This document shows, one piece after another, positions 37,609 to 47,566 of a stretch of DNA of 64,000 bases (its first letter is position 1; each line of letters begins with the position of its first letter). The stretch covers positions 1 through 64,000 of the forward strand of contig NZ_QXXQ01000012.1 of NCBI RefSeq assembly GCF_003570715.1, written 5' to 3'. The notes beneath the pieces were generated by a model. It saw only the letters and a program-made list of their open reading frames with translations, had not been told where the DNA came from and did not search any database. The position numbers and the translations under genes were made by a program. Source of the stretch: Gemmobacter lutimaris. Its GTDB lineage: Bacteria; Pseudomonadota; Alphaproteobacteria; Rhodobacterales; Rhodobacteraceae.

Positions 37609-37636
37609 TTGCGCCCCCCGCGCCCCCGGACTAAAT
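37609..37636 (+). promoter_or_regulatory. Sigma-70-type promoter of the tRNA-Gly pair
   Basis: -35 element TTGCGC at 37609-37614 and -10 element CTAAAT at 37631-37636 with 16 bases between. The tRNA starts 22 bases after the -10 element, leaving a short leader of about 15 nt. Confidence 0.6.
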
Positions 37637-37658
37637 CCGCCTCCACCGAACCGGCAGC

Positions 37659-37733
37659 GCGGGCGTAGCTCAGGGGTAGAGCATAACCTTGCCAAGGTTA
37701 GGGTCGTGAGTTCGAATCTCATCGCCCGCTCCA
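37659..37733 (+). tRNA. tRNA-Gly (anticodon GCC), copy 1
   Basis: A 75-nt cloverleaf, CCA encoded: acceptor GCGGGCG/CGCCCGC with discriminator T, anticodon loop TTGCCAA giving GCC. Identical to the copy 19 bases downstream. Confidence 0.97.
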
Positions 37734-37752
37734 GTTCGGAACCGATTGTTGC

Positions 37753-37827
37753 GCGGGCGTAGCTCAGGGGTAGAGCATAACCTTGCCAAGGTTAGGGTCG
37801 TGAGTTCGAATCTCATCGCCCGCTCCA
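37753..37827 (+). tRNA. tRNA-Gly (anticodon GCC), copy 2
   Basis: Base-for-base identical to copy 1 over all 75 nt, and the pair shares one promoter and one terminator. The CGC before the tRNA is repeated too, which suggests a recent tandem duplication or gene conversion. Confidence 0.97.
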
Positions 37828-37838
37828 ATCGAAAAACA

Positions 37839-37866
37839 GGCCGCCTTCGGGCGGCCTTTTTCGTTT
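37839..37866 (+). terminator. Intrinsic terminator of the tRNA-Gly transcript
   Basis: GGCCGCC-TTCG-GGCGGCC at 37839-37856 followed by TTTTTCGTTTT. It starts 11 bases after the second tRNA. Confidence 0.95.
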
Positions 37867-37958
37867 TCCTTGCCCTGCCGTCTTGGGCCACCCGGAATCC
37901 CTTCCCCCATGCCCGCCCCCGTCCTATAAGGCCCCCGAAGCAAACGCCGGAGAGCCCC

Positions 37959-38546
37959 ATGCGCAAGGCCGAAGTCACCCGCAGCACCTCGGAAACCGAG
38001 ATCGCCCTGTCCATCAACCTCGACGGGACGGGCCGCTACGACATGCAGTCGGGTGTCGGGTTCTTCGATCACATGATGGATCAGCTTTCGCGCCATTCGC
38101 TGATCGACATGACCCTGCGCGCCAAGGGCGACCTGCATATCGACGACCATCACACGGTTGAAGATACCGGCATCGCGCTGGGTCAGGCGCTGGTGAAGGC
38201 GCTGGGCGACAAGAAGGGCATCCGCCGATACGGCGAATGCAGCCTGCCGATGGATGACGCGCATGTGCATTGCGCGCTGGATCTCTCGGGCCGCCCCTTC
38301 CTCGTCTGGAACGTCACCTTCCCCAGCCAGAAGATCGGCACCTTCGACACTGAACTGGTGCGCGAGTTCTTTCAGGCGCTGGCCACGCATGGCGGCATCA
38401 CCCTGCACATCGACATGCGCCATGGCGTGAACAGCCATCACATCGCCGAAGCCGCCTTCAAGGCCGTGGCCCGTGCCCTGCGCATGGCAGTGGAGACTGA
38501 TCCGCGCAAGGCCGACGAGATACCCTCGACCAAGGGCAAGCTCTGA
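37959..38546 (+). CDS. hisB: Imidazoleglycerol-phosphate dehydratase
   Basis: A 195-residue enzyme of histidine synthesis (step 6). It starts [20 protein letters not shown]. The paired metal-binding motifs [14 protein letters not shown] and [16 protein letters not shown] are present. It is the dehydratase only; the phosphatase domain of the E. coli fusion is absent, as usual in alphaproteobacteria. It leads a cluster with hisH 84 bases downstream. Confidence 0.98.
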   Translation: MRKAEVTRSTSETEIALSINLDGTGRYDMQSGVGFFDHMMDQLSRHSLIDMTLRAKGDLHIDDHHTVEDTGIALGQALVKALGDKKGIRRYGECSLPMDDAHVHCALDLSGRPFLVWNVTFPSQKIGTFDTELVREFFQALATHGGITLHIDMRHGVNSHHIAEAAFKAVARALRMAVETDPRKADEIPSTKGKL

Positions 38547-38549
38547 CCG

Positions 38550-38603
38550 CCTGGTCATTTTCTGTCTTCAAATATCCCCGCCGGAGGCTCCCGCCGCCTC
38601 CGC
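38550..38603 (-). repeat. Palindromic intergenic repeat, GACAGAAAATG-tail type
   Basis: On the minus strand: CGGAGGCGGCGGGAGCCTCCG, then GCGGGGATATTTGAAGACAGAAAATGACC. It starts near the hisB stop but points toward it, unlike the copies after murD and benE. Confidence 0.65.
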
Positions 38604-38630
38604 CCGCGCCACAGCCGGAAAGGAAGCGCC

Positions 38631-39269
38631 ATGCTCACCGTCCTCGTCGATTACGACAGCGGCAACCTGCATTCCGCCGAAAAGGCGTTTCAGCGCATGG
38701 CGGCGGAAACCGGCGCGGGCGAGGTCATCGTGACCTCGCGCCCCGAGGATGTGGCCCGCGCCGACCGGATCGTCCTGCCGGGCGACGGCGCCTTCCCGGC
38801 CTGCCGCCGCGCCCTCGGCGATCATGGCGGCCTCTTTGAGGCGATTGCCGAGGCAGTGCGCGTAAAGGGCCGCCCCTTCATGGGCATCTGCGTCGGCATG
38901 CAGATGATGGCGACCTGGGGTCGCGAATACGAGGACACCCCCGGTTTCGACTGGATCGGCGGCGAGGTCACCCGCATCACCCCGGCCGACCCGCATCTGA
39001 AAGTGCCGCATATGGGCTGGAACGATCTGGTGATCGACCATCCGCATCCGGTGCTCGACGGTATCGCCACCGGCGATCACGCCTATTTCGTGCACAGCTA
39101 CGCCTTCCGCGTGGCGAACCCGGCGGAGCGTCTGGCCCATGTCGATTACGCGGGCGACATCACCGCCATCATCGGCGCGGGCACCATGGTCGGCACCCAG
39201 TTCCACCCCGAGAAATCGCAGGCCGTGGGTCTGCGCATCATCGGCAACTTCCTGCGTTGGGCGCCATGA
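38631..39269 (+). CDS. hisH: Imidazole glycerol phosphate synthase, glutamine amidotransferase subunit
   Basis: A 212-residue class I glutaminase subunit that feeds ammonia to HisF. The nucleophile cysteine is in [12 protein letters not shown], and His and Glu of the triad are in [10 protein letters not shown]. It starts at ATG 38631 with GGAAAGGAAG upstream. The stop overlaps the glutaminase start (ATGA). Confidence 0.98.
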   Translation: MLTVLVDYDSGNLHSAEKAFQRMAAETGAGEVIVTSRPEDVARADRIVLPGDGAFPACRRALGDHGGLFEAIAEAVRVKGRPFMGICVGMQMMATWGREYEDTPGFDWIGGEVTRITPADPHLKVPHMGWNDLVIDHPHPVLDGIATGDHAYFVHSYAFRVANPAERLAHVDYAGDITAIIGAGTMVGTQFHPEKSQAVGLRIIGNFLRWAP

Positions 39270-40180
39270 GCGATCTGGGCGCCATCCTCGACCGGATCGG
39301 CGCCGAAATGGCGGCGGCCCCCGACCGGGGCCGCGTCGCCGATTACATCCCCGAGCTTGCCCGCATCTCGGATCGTCACTTCGCCATGGCGGTCTGCACT
39401 GCCGACGGGCAGACCTTCATCACCGGCGAAGCTGACACGCCCTTCTCCATCCAGTCGGTCAGCAAGGTCTTTACCCTTGCCATCGCGCTTGGCCGTCTGG
39501 GCGACCAACTCTGGACCCGCGTCGGGCGCGAGCCTTCGGGACTGGCGTTCAATTCCATGGTCCAGTTGGAATATGAACGCGGCATCCCGCGCAATCCCTT
39601 CATCAACGCGGGCGCCCTTGTCGTGACCGATGCGATCCTTGCCGGTCACAAGCCGCGGGAATTGCTGGGGGAAATCCTGCGCTTCCTGCGCGAGGCAGCG
39701 GGCGAGGATGACATCCACATCAACAAGGCCGTAGCGGCTTCGGAACAGGCGACCGGGCACCGCAATCTGGCGCTGGCGCATTTCATGGCGGCACATGGCA
39801 ATCTGCTGCACGCGCCAGACCTGACCTGCGGCACCTATTTCCACCAATGCGCCATCGAGATGTCGGCCCGGCAGCTTGCCCTTGCCGGGCGCTTCCTGAT
39901 CGGCGCGCCGGACCTGCCGCGTATGCTGGCGCCCGGTCGCACCCGGCGCATCAACGCGCTGATGATGACCTGCGGCCATTACGACGGCTCGGGCGAATTC
40001 GCCTATCGCGTGGGCCTGCCCGGCAAATCCGGCGTGGGCGGCGGGATTCTGGTGATCGCGCCCGGTCGCGCCTCGATCGCGGTCTGGTCGCCGGGGCTGA
40101 ACGCACAGGGCAATTCGCAGCTTGGCACACTGGCGGTGGAGCGGCTGGCGCGGGCGACCGGCTGGTCGGTGTTCGGCTAG
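39266..40180 (+). CDS. glsA: Glutaminase (serine-dependent, GlsA type)
   Basis: A 304-residue enzyme hydrolysing glutamine to glutamate and ammonia. The catalytic Ser-Lys dyad lies in [47 protein letters not shown] and [12 protein letters not shown] are the other conserved blocks. Its start overlaps the hisH stop by four bases, so it is translated with a glutamine-using histidine enzyme. Its 3' end overlaps the converging EamA gene by four bases (CTAG). Confidence 0.95.
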   Translation: MSDLGAILDRIGAEMAAAPDRGRVADYIPELARISDRHFAMAVCTADGQTFITGEADTPFSIQSVSKVFTLAIALGRLGDQLWTRVGREPSGLAFNSMVQLEYERGIPRNPFINAGALVVTDAILAGHKPRELLGEILRFLREAAGEDDIHINKAVAASEQATGHRNLALAHFMAAHGNLLHAPDLTCGTYFHQCAIEMSARQLALAGRFLIGAPDLPRMLAPGRTRRINALMMTCGHYDGSGEFAYRVGLPGKSGVGGGILVIAPGRASIAVWSPGLNAQGNSQLGTLAVERLARATGWSVFG

Positions 40181-41025
40181 CCCCGCTTCGCCACCGCCCA
40201 AAGCCCCAGCGCGATCAACGCGAACCCGGCGAAATGCTGCGGACCCAACCGCGTGCCCAGCACCAGCGCCCCCAAAGCCGCCGCGCTGACCGGGATCAGG
40301 AAGGTCACCAGCATCAGGTTCACCGCCCCGGCCGTCACCAGCAGCCGGAAATAGAGCGCATAGGCCAGCGCAGTGGACAGAACCCCGATCCCCACCACCG
40401 CCGCCCAGACCTGCGCGGGCGGCATCGCCAGCCGCCAGGGCGCATCCACCGCCAGCCAGACCGGCAACAGGATCACCGTCGCCGCCGTCACCTGCCCGAA
40501 GGCCGCCTGCAAGGGGGGCACACCCATCTCGCGGAACCGCCGCCCCCACAGCCCGGCGAAAGCGTAGCTCAGCGCCGCCGCCAGACAGGCGATCATCGCA
40601 GGCAGCGCCCCCGCCCCGCCCCCGGCCATCACTGCCACCCCCGCGATCCCCGCCGCCACACCGCCCAGTCGCCGCGCCGTCAGCGGCTCGGCCCCGGCCA
40701 GATGGGCGACAACGACACCCCACAGCGGGGTCGTGGCATTCAGAATGGCGGCCAAGGCTCCGCTGATCTCGCCCTGCGCGAAGGCGAACAGGCAGAAGGG
40801 CACCACATTGTTCAGAAAGCCCATGACGGCCAGCGCCCGCCACACCGCCCAGCCCTGCGGCAACCGCCCGCGCAGCATCACCGCCAGCGCCAGCGCGCCC
40901 AGCGCCACCCGACCCCAGACTACCGAAAACGGCGGCAGCCCGGTCAGCGCGATTTCGACAAAGAAGAAAGACCCGCCCCACAGCACCGAAAGCGCAATCA
41001 GGCGAGCCCAGTCATCGGATTTCAT
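40177..41025 (-). CDS. EamA/DMT-family transporter
   Basis: A 282-residue membrane protein with ten predicted helices in two EamA repeats, starting [20 protein letters not shown]. The family exports or imports small metabolites such as amino acids; the substrate is not known. ATG 41025 has GGAG eight bases upstream. It faces glsA and sits inside the his cluster on the opposite strand, so it is probably regulated separately. Confidence 0.88.
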   Translation of the reverse strand: MKSDDWARLIALSVLWGGSFFFVEIALTGLPPFSVVWGRVALGALALAVMLRGRLPQGWAVWRALAVMGFLNNVVPFCLFAFAQGEISGALAAILNATTPLWGVVVAHLAGAEPLTARRLGGVAAGIAGVAVMAGGGAGALPAMIACLAAALSYAFAGLWGRRFREMGVPPLQAAFGQVTAATVILLPVWLAVDAPWRLAMPPAQVWAAVVGIGVLSTALAYALYFRLLVTAGAVNLMLVTFLIPVSAAALGALVLGTRLGPQHFAGFALIALGLWAVAKRG

Positions 41026-41089
41026 GCCAAACTCCATGGTCTGGCCCGATGTCGCAGCACCGGGCCGCACAGGGCGACCCGGTTCCTGC

Positions 41090-41473
41090 TCATTTCACGC
41101 GCTTCCAGTCCTGCGACTTGCACAGAAGCCCGCCCGCCACGCACCCGGCCAGCTTCATCGCATTGCCCGAGACGTTCATCTTGCCCGAATAGACCTTGTT
41201 GTTCGACGGCCGCCAGACCTGGCCCTCGTATTTGCCGCCACCGACCGGCACCATGTCGATGACGATCTTCTTGCCGATATTCTCGGATTTGTATTCGGCG
41301 CCATCCTTGAAGGTCCGGCTGATCTTGCCGCAGAAGGCGCTGCCGCAAGGCGCGATGGTAACATGGGCATAGGCCCCGTCATCCACCTGCGTCTGCCACA
41401 CCCCTTCCACCGGATCGGCAGATGCCGCACCGGCCAGCCCGACAAGGGCCGCCGCCAAAAGATAAGTCCGCAT
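41090..41473 (-). CDS. DUF2147 family periplasmic protein
   Basis: A 127-residue protein with a signal peptide ([20 protein letters not shown]). The mature part [19 protein letters not shown]... with two cysteine pairs ([19 protein letters not shown]) matches DUF2147, small secreted beta-barrel proteins. ATG 41473 has GGAGGA upstream. In Rhodobacterales it is often found next to hisA. Function unknown. Confidence 0.88.
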   Translation of the reverse strand: MRTYLLAAALVGLAGAASADPVEGVWQTQVDDGAYAHVTIAPCGSAFCGKISRTFKDGAEYKSENIGKKIVIDMVPVGGGKYEGQVWRPSNNKVYSGKMNVSGNAMKLAGCVAGGLLCKSQDWKRVK

Positions 41474-41621
41474 GGGTTCCTCCTCCCCTTCGATCCCGCG
41501 ATCATCGGCCCGGCACCACGATTCCCGCAAGCGTGACGCTACGGCCCCCGCTTCGCCCTTGCCGTCACGTCGCCCGCATGCCAAACCGCGCGCGACCCGC
41601 ATCCCGCATACGGAGCCCGCC

Positions 41622-42341
41622 ATGATCCTCTATCCCGCGATCGACCTGAAAGACGGCCAATGCGTGCGCCTCCTGCGCGGCGAGATGTCGGCGGCAACCG
41701 TGTTCGGCGACGATCCGGCGGCGCAGGCCGCGAAGTTCGAGGCCGCGGGCTGTGAATGGCTGCACCTCGTCGATCTGAACGGCGCCTTCGCCGGTCAGCC
41801 GGTCAATGCGGCGGCGGTGGAGGCGATCCTCGCCCGCTGCACCGTGCCCGCGCAGCTTGGCGGCGGCATCCGCGATATGGCAACCATCGGCATGTGGCTG
41901 GAAAAGGGCCTGTCGCGCGTCATCCTCGGCACCGTGGCGGTGGAAAACCCCGCGCTGGTGCGCGAGGCCGCCCGCGCCTTCCCCGGTCAGGTCGCGGTTG
42001 GCATCGACGCCCGCAAGGGCTTTGTCGCCACCAAGGGCTGGGCTGAAGAAACTGACGTGCAGGCGACCGACCTCGCCCGCAGCTTTGAAGACGCCGGTGT
42101 CGCCGCCATCATCTACACCGACATCGACCGCGACGGTGCCATGCAGGGCCCGAATATCGAAGCAACCGAGGCCCTCGCGCGGGCCGTCACCATCCCCGTC
42201 ATCGCCTCGGGCGGCGTCTCGCGCATGGAAGACCTGATCGCGCTGCGCGACACCGGCGTCATCGCCGGCGCCATCTCGGGCCGCGCGCTTTATGATGGCG
42301 CCATCGACCTCGCCACCGCCCTCCTTGCCCTGAAAGCCTGA
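41622..42341 (+). CDS. hisA: ProFAR isomerase
   Basis: A 239-residue TIM-barrel isomerase of histidine synthesis (ProFAR to PRFAR). It starts [20 protein letters not shown] with the first catalytic Asp in AIDLKDG. The second is in [16 protein letters not shown], and phosphate loops GGGIRD and ASGGVS are present. It starts 148 bases from the divergent DUF2147 gene, so a promoter is likely there. Confidence 0.98.
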   Translation: MILYPAIDLKDGQCVRLLRGEMSAATVFGDDPAAQAAKFEAAGCEWLHLVDLNGAFAGQPVNAAAVEAILARCTVPAQLGGGIRDMATIGMWLEKGLSRVILGTVAVENPALVREAARAFPGQVAVGIDARKGFVATKGWAEETDVQATDLARSFEDAGVAAIIYTDIDRDGAMQGPNIEATEALARAVTIPVIASGGVSRMEDLIALRDTGVIAGAISGRALYDGAIDLATALLALKA

Positions 42342-42415
42342 TGATTTTCTGTCCGAAAATATCCTCGGGGGGTGAGGCCGCAGGCCGAGGGGGGCAGACA
42401 GCCCCCCTTCCCACA
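42342..42415 (-). repeat. Palindromic intergenic repeat, GACAGAAAATCA-tail type
   Basis: On the minus strand: GGGGGGCTGTCTGCCCCCC, then CGGCCTGCGGCC, then CCCCCCGAGGATATTTTCGG and ACAGAAAATCATCA. It fills most of the 101 bases between hisA and hisF and points toward the hisA stop. Confidence 0.75.
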
Positions 42416-42442
42416 TCCCCCGCCCCGCGCTAAGGTCCGGCC

Positions 42443-43204
42443 ATGCTGAAAACCCGCATCATCCCCTGCCTCGACGTGGCCGATGGCCGCGTGGTGAAAG
42501 GCGTGAATTTCGTCAACCTGATCGACGCAGGCGACCCGGTCGAGGCCGCGCGTGCCTATGACGCGGCGGGCGCGGACGAGCTTTGCTTCCTTGACATCCA
42601 TGCCACGCATGAAAACCGCGGCACGATGTTCGATCTGGTCACCCGCACGGCCGAACAATGCTTCATCCCGCTGACCGTGGGCGGCGGCGTGCGCAGCCAT
42701 GCGGATGTGCGGGCACTTCTGCTGGCGGGCGCCGACAAGGTGTCATTCAACTCCGCCGCCGTGGCCAACCCGGATGTGGTCGCCGAGGCGGCCGATCGGT
42801 TCGGCAGCCAGTGCATCGTCGTCGCCATCGACGCCAAGACCGTCGAGCTAGGGCGGTGGGAGATTTTCACCCATGGCGGGCGCAAATCCACCGGCATCGA
42901 CGCGGTGGAATTTGCCCGCACGGTCGAGGCAAAAGGCGCGGGCGAGATCCTGCTGACCTCGATGGACCGCGACGGTACCAAGGGCGGCTACAACCTGCCG
43001 CTGACCCGCGCCATCGCCGATGCGGTGAAGGTGCCGGTCATCGCCTCGGGCGGCGTCGGCAACTTGGACCATCTGGTCGAGGGCGTCACCAAAGGCGGCG
43101 CCAGCGCGGTGCTGGCTGCCTCGATCTTCCACTTCGGCGAATATACCATCGGCGAGGCCAAGGCCCATATGGCCGCCGCCGGTATCCCGGTGAGACTGAC
43201 ATGA
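42443..43204 (+). CDS. hisF: Imidazole glycerol phosphate synthase, cyclase subunit
   Basis: A 253-residue TIM barrel that partners HisH. It starts [20 protein letters not shown] with Asp11, the catalytic residue, in PCLDV. The second Asp is in [13 protein letters not shown]. It ends in ATGA overlap with hisE. Confidence 0.98.
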   Translation: MLKTRIIPCLDVADGRVVKGVNFVNLIDAGDPVEAARAYDAAGADELCFLDIHATHENRGTMFDLVTRTAEQCFIPLTVGGGVRSHADVRALLLAGADKVSFNSAAVANPDVVAEAADRFGSQCIVVAIDAKTVELGRWEIFTHGGRKSTGIDAVEFARTVEAKGAGEILLTSMDRDGTKGGYNLPLTRAIADAVKVPVIASGGVGNLDHLVEGVTKGGASAVLAASIFHFGEYTIGEAKAHMAAAGIPVRLT

Positions 43205-43512
43205 GCACGCTGCACGATCTTGCCGCCACCATCCTCTCCCGCAAGGGGGCTGACCCCGAAAGCTCGTGGACGGCGAATCTGTTCGCCAAAGGCCCCGAGA
43301 AATGCGCCGAGAAATTCGGCGAAGAGGCGGTGGAGGCCATCATCGAAGCGGTGAAGGGTGACCGCGCCAAGCTGACCGCCGAGGCGGCGGATGTGCTTTA
43401 TCACCTGCTGGTCATGCTTGCCGCCCGCGACGTCACACTCGCGGATGTGGAGGCTGAACTGGCCCGGCGCGAGGGCACCTCGGGCATCGCCGAGAAGGCC
43501 GCGCGCGGGTAA
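43201..43512 (+). CDS. hisE: Phosphoribosyl-ATP pyrophosphohydrolase
   Basis: A 103-residue all-helical pyrophosphohydrolase for step 2 of histidine synthesis. The metal-binding [14 protein letters not shown] and the block [13 protein letters not shown] are typical of HisE. It starts four bases inside hisF (ATGA). The stop is three bases from the converging rluD stop. Confidence 0.97.
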   Translation: MSTLHDLAATILSRKGADPESSWTANLFAKGPEKCAEKFGEEAVEAIIEAVKGDRAKLTAEAADVLYHLLVMLAARDVTLADVEAELARREGTSGIAEKAARG

Positions 43513-43515
43513 GGG

Positions 43516-44583
43516 TTACGTCCCCGCCCCGCGCAGCGCCGCGACCAGCACGCCCATATCCTCGGGCAGCGGCGCCTCGAACTGCAATTCCTCGCCCGTC
43601 ACCGGATGGATGAACCCCAGCGTCGCCGCGTGCAGCGCCTGACGCGGGAAGGCATTGGCCAGATCGGCAGCCGCCTCGCCCACCGCCTTGGCCGCCACCC
43701 GGCGCTTGCCGCCATAGGTCTGGTCGCCGATGAGGCCATGCCCGGCATGGGCCATATGCACACGGATCTGATGGGTCCGCCCGGTTTCCAGCCAGCATTC
43801 CACCAGGCTCGCCGCCTCGGGCGTGCCGTAGGATTCCAGCACCCGGACGCGGGTCACCGCATGGCGGCCCTCGTTCCAGACCACCGCCTGCCGCTGCCGG
43901 TCGGTGCGGTGACGGGCCAGATGGGTAGCGATGCGCAGGATACCGCCGGATTCGAAGCTGACGCCCCGCACCCCGCGCAAGCGAGGATCGGCGGCGGAAG
44001 GCGCGCCGTTCACCACGGCAAGGTAATGGCGGTTCACCGTATGCTTTTCAAACTGCGCAGCCAGCCCGTGATGCGCCCGGTCGCTTTTGGCGACAACCAG
44101 CAGACCCGAGGTATCCTTGTCGATCCGGTGCACGATGCCGGGGCGGCGCGCGCCCCCCACACCCGACAGTGTATCGCCGCAATGATGCAGCAGCGCATTG
44201 ACCAGCGTGCCGCTGTAAGACCCCGGCGCGGGGTGGACCACCATCCCGACCGGCTTGTTGATCACGATCAGGTCAGCATCTTCCCATATCACCTCCAGCG
44301 GGATGTCCTCGGGCAGTGTATCCGCCTCGGCCACACGCCCCACGGCAAGGTCATAGGCCTCGCCCTCGGCCACCTTCGTCTTGGGATCGGTCACCGCCAC
44401 GCCGTCGCGCGTGACATCGCCCGCCGCGATCATCTTCATCAGCCGCGAGCGCGACAGGGCGGCTTCCTCTGGCACCTCGCGCGCCAGTGCCTTATCCAGA
44501 CGGTCAGGCGGGTTTTCCCCGATCACCACACGCAGCAGCCCGCCTTCGGGCGCGTCATCGTCATCTTCAAGGGGCCGGGACAT
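43516..44583 (-). CDS. rluD: RluA/RluD-family 23S rRNA pseudouridine synthase
   Basis: A 355-residue enzyme: an S4-like RNA-binding domain (about residues 25-90, DRLDKALAREV...SRLMKMIAAGDV) followed by the catalytic domain. The catalytic Asp is in GIVHRIDKDTSGLLVVAK, and the C-terminal HQIRVHMAHAGHGLIGD block is present. It most resembles RluD (23S positions 1911/1915/1917). ATG 44583 has GAGG nine bases upstream. Its start codon overlaps that of the divergent DUF6476 gene in CATG. Confidence 0.92.
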   Translation of the reverse strand: MSRPLEDDDDAPEGGLLRVVIGENPPDRLDKALAREVPEEAALSRSRLMKMIAAGDVTRDGVAVTDPKTKVAEGEAYDLAVGRVAEADTLPEDIPLEVIWEDADLIVINKPVGMVVHPAPGSYSGTLVNALLHHCGDTLSGVGGARRPGIVHRIDKDTSGLLVVAKSDRAHHGLAAQFEKHTVNRHYLAVVNGAPSAADPRLRGVRGVSFESGGILRIATHLARHRTDRQRQAVVWNEGRHAVTRVRVLESYGTPEAASLVECWLETGRTHQIRVHMAHAGHGLIGDQTYGGKRRVAAKAVGEAAADLANAFPRQALHAATLGFIHPVTGEELQFEAPLPEDMGVLVAALRGAGT

Positions 44584-44887
44584 GGATGATACCTCGGATA
44601 AGCTGGAACTGCCGCCCAGCCTGCGCTGGCTGAAATGGCTGGTGACGGCGCTGACCGTTACCCTGATCCTCGGCGTCATAACCATCGTCGGCCTGCTTGT
44701 CACCCGCCTGCCGCTGGGCGTGACCCCGGTGGCCGACTTTCCGGCGAGCCTCGTCCTGCCCGAAGGCGCCACGCCCGAGGCGATCACGCGCGGCCCCGGC
44801 TGGATCGGCGTTGTCACGACCGACGGGCGGATGTTCGTCTTTGCGCCCGACGGGGCGCTGAGACAGGAAATCACGATCCCCCGCTAA
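44582..44887 (+). CDS. DUF6476 family membrane protein
   Basis: A 101-residue protein with one transmembrane helix (LVTALTVTLILGVITIVGLLV) and a short periplasmic domain ending MFVFAPDGALRQEITIPR. It matches small Rhodobacterales proteins next to rluD (DUF6476). AAGGGG lies eight bases upstream of the ATG, inside rluD. The function is unknown. Confidence 0.8.
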   Translation: MDDTSDKLELPPSLRWLKWLVTALTVTLILGVITIVGLLVTRLPLGVTPVADFPASLVLPEGATPEAITRGPGWIGVVTTDGRMFVFAPDGALRQEITIPR

Positions 44888-44974
44888 GGCAAAACCGACG
44901 CAAGCCCGTCGCCACGGGCATTGCCCCCCCGCCTGTCGCTGGTCCAGCATGATTGAAAACGACGGGGAGTAGAC

Positions 44975-46426
44975 ATGCTGGAAACCTTTGGCGCACAGGA
45001 TGCCACCGATCTGGCCGCGCTGGTGGCGCGGCGCGAGGTCAGCCCGCAGGAATTGCTGGATGCCTCGGTCGCCGCTTCGGCGGCGCTGAACCCGAAGCTG
45101 AACGCCGTGGTGCTGCCGCAGATCGAGGTGGCCGAACACCACATCGCCGGGGGCCTGCCACGCGGCCCTTTCACCGGCGTTCCGTTCCTTCTGAAGGATC
45201 TTGGTTGCGAGGCGGTGGAGTTTCCCTCGCACAACGGCTCGCGCCTGCTGGCCGATACACGCTATGATCGCGACAGCGCGATCTATGCCCGCATCCGCGC
45301 GACAGGCGTGGTGACCTGGGGCCGCACCACCAGCCCCGAGGGCGGCGTGGGCGCCGCGACCGAATCCGCCGTTTACGGCGGGCCGACGCGCAACCCGTGG
45401 AACCTTGACCATACCTCGGGCGGCTCGTCCGGCGGGGCCGGGGCGGCAGTGGCGGCGGGGATCGTGCCCTTTGCGCATGGGTCGGACGGCGGTGGATCGG
45501 TGCGCATCCCGGCCTCCTCCTGCGGGCTGTTCGGGTTCAAGCCGACGCGGGCGCGGCTGCCCGACGGCCCCTATGCGGGCGAGGGCTGGGCCGGCATGGC
45601 GATCGACGGCTTCCTGACCCATTCGGTGCGCGACACCGCGCGGATGCTGGACGCCTGCGCCGGGCCGGACCTTGGCGCGCCCTATCACGCGCCGCCGCTG
45701 GCGCGCAGCCATGCCGATGCGATCAGCCGCCCACCGCGCCGGTTGCGGGTGATGCTGGTGAACACCACCTTTACCGGCACAGCGATTCACCCCGAGGTGC
45801 GCGAGGCGGTGCTTGCCGCCGCGCGCCTGCTGGAAAGCCTTGGCCATGAGGTGACGCCGGGCCTGCCCGCCGCCGATGTGCCGATGATGATGCGGGCATG
45901 GACCGACATCGTGGGTGTCGGCACCGCTTTGGGCATCGTCAAGGCGCTGAAAGGGCGCCCCCTGACCCCCGATCTGGTCGAGGGCGTCGGCCGCGGCGCG
46001 GTGGCCCATGCCGAAACACTGCACCCCACCCGCTATCTGGAGGCGGTAGGCCAGATTCACGCCTTCGGGCGGCAGATGGCTGCGGTCTTCGACCCCGAAA
46101 CCGGACCTGGGTTTGACATCATCCTGTCCGCCACGCTGGCCGAGCCGCCTGCGAAGGTGGGCCGCTTCGCCCATGGCACCGAGGATTACGTCGGCTACCG
46201 CACCGGCCCCGGTGGCATCTTCGATTACTCGCCCTTCTGCGCAGTGTTCAACGCCTCGGGCCAGCCCGCGGCCTCGGTCCCGCTGGGCATGACGAAGGGC
46301 GGATTGCCCGTCGGCATCCATCTGGCGGCCCGTTTCGGCGCCGACGAGGAACTGATCGCTTTGTGTGCAGAAGTCGAAAAAGCAGCCCCTTGGTCAGGAA
46401 GAAAGCCCAAACTGCGGGCAAAATAG
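44975..46426 (+). CDS. Amidase (amidase-signature family)
   Basis: A 483-residue amidase-signature hydrolase. The catalytic Lys74 (PFLLKDLG), cis-Ser152 in [11 protein letters not shown] and nucleophile Ser175 in [11 protein letters not shown] are all present. Such enzymes cleave a C-N bond of amides, carbamates or aryl-acyl amides; the substrate is not predictable. ATG 44975 has GGGGAG upstream. It is 72 bases before potA on the same strand, and a second amidase follows the transporter genes. Confidence 0.92.
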   Translation: MLETFGAQDATDLAALVARREVSPQELLDASVAASAALNPKLNAVVLPQIEVAEHHIAGGLPRGPFTGVPFLLKDLGCEAVEFPSHNGSRLLADTRYDRDSAIYARIRATGVVTWGRTTSPEGGVGAATESAVYGGPTRNPWNLDHTSGGSSGGAGAAVAAGIVPFAHGSDGGGSVRIPASSCGLFGFKPTRARLPDGPYAGEGWAGMAIDGFLTHSVRDTARMLDACAGPDLGAPYHAPPLARSHADAISRPPRRLRVMLVNTTFTGTAIHPEVREAVLAAARLLESLGHEVTPGLPAADVPMMMRAWTDIVGVGTALGIVKALKGRPLTPDLVEGVGRGAVAHAETLHPTRYLEAVGQIHAFGRQMAAVFDPETGPGFDIILSATLAEPPAKVGRFAHGTEDYVGYRTGPGGIFDYSPFCAVFNASGQPAASVPLGMTKGGLPVGIHLAARFGADEELIALCAEVEKAAPWSGRKPKLRAK

Positions 46427-46498
46427 CTTGCGCCACGGGGATAACCCGGAAAATATGATCAAAATCCATAACGGAATCGGCAACAGGGGGCCAATCCA

Positions 46499-47563
46499 GT
46501 GACGGAATATGCGATCGAGGCCCGCAACGCGGTCAAGGCGTTCGGGCAAGGCGATGTGGCGGTCAGGGCGCTGGACGACGTTTCCATCCAGATCAGAAAG
46601 GGAGAATTCTTCACCCTGCTTGGCCCCTCGGGCTGCGGCAAGACCACGCTTCTGCGGCTGATCGCCGGGTTTGAAACGCCGACCTCGGGGCAAATCCTGC
46701 TCGACGGGCAGGACATCACCGCCCTGCCCCCGAACCGACGCCCGGTGAACACGGTATTTCAAAGCTATGCGCTGTTTCCGCATCTGACGGTAGCGCAGAA
46801 CGTGGCCTTCGGGCTTCAGATGCTGGGCCGCCCCAAAGCGGAAGTCGATCAGACGGTCGAGCGCATGCTGGCGCTGGTGAAGCTGGAGCCGATGGCCGGG
46901 CGCAAGACCTCGCAGCTTTCGGGCGGGCAGCAACAGCGCGTGGCACTGGCCCGCGCACTGGCCCCCACACCGAAGGTTCTGCTGCTGGACGAACCGCTTT
47001 CAGCGCTGGACTTGAAGCTGCGCAAGGAAATGCAGGTCGAACTCAAGCGCCTGCAAACCGAGACCGGCATCACCTTCGTCTTCGTCACCCACGATCAGGA
47101 AGAAGCCCTGACCATGAGTGACCGTATCGGGGTGATGAGCGCGGGCAAGCTGCAACAGGTGGGCGCCCCGCGCGAGATCTATACGACCCCGGTCAACCGC
47201 TTCGTCGCGAGCTTCATCGGCGAGACGAATTTCCTGCCCGCCGTGCTGGGCGCAACCGAGGCGGTGCTGGGCAGCGGCGACGCGCTGGCGCTGAACGCGG
47301 GCGGCAAGACCGGCCCGGCGACGCTTGCCGTGCGCCCCGAACAGGTGCGCATCGTGTCGGCGGGCGAGCCGGGCAGCCTGCCCGCCACCATCACCGGCTG
47401 GGTCTATTTCGGCACGGATACCCATGTGCACCTTGCACTGCGCGACGGAACCGAGGTGGTGGCCCGCCTGCAAAGCGAGGCGACCGGCGACAGCGCCCTG
47501 ACAAAGGGCGCGGCGGTAGGCCTGCGCTTCACCGATGGCGCGCTACAGATCCTGGGGGACTGA
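46499..47563 (+). CDS. potA: Polyamine-type ABC transporter, ATP-binding protein
   Basis: A 354-residue ABC ATPase. Walker A is [12 protein letters not shown], the signature [15 protein letters not shown], Walker [14 protein letters not shown]-loop [10 protein letters not shown]-terminal TOBE domain (about 270-354) is of the PotA type. It starts at GTG 46499 with AGGGGG upstream. Three bases separate it from potB. Substrate assignment to polyamines is by family only. Confidence 0.92.
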   Translation: MTEYAIEARNAVKAFGQGDVAVRALDDVSIQIRKGEFFTLLGPSGCGKTTLLRLIAGFETPTSGQILLDGQDITALPPNRRPVNTVFQSYALFPHLTVAQNVAFGLQMLGRPKAEVDQTVERMLALVKLEPMAGRKTSQLSGGQQQRVALARALAPTPKVLLLDEPLSALDLKLRKEMQVELKRLQTETGITFVFVTHDQEEALTMSDRIGVMSAGKLQQVGAPREIYTTPVNRFVASFIGETNFLPAVLGATEAVLGSGDALALNAGGKTGPATLAVRPEQVRIVSAGEPGSLPATITGWVYFGTDTHVHLALRDGTEVVARLQSEATGDSALTKGAAVGLRFTDGALQILGD

Positions 47564-47566
47564 GCC

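Noticed and set aside
37746-37958. Upstream extension of hisB to 37746
   Set aside because: It would run through the second tRNA-Gly and its terminator; ATG 37959 gives the conserved N-terminus.
44381-44581. Upstream extension of the DUF6476 gene
   Set aside because: It would lie antisense inside rluD; ATG 44582 has a good ribosome binding site and starts the conserved part.
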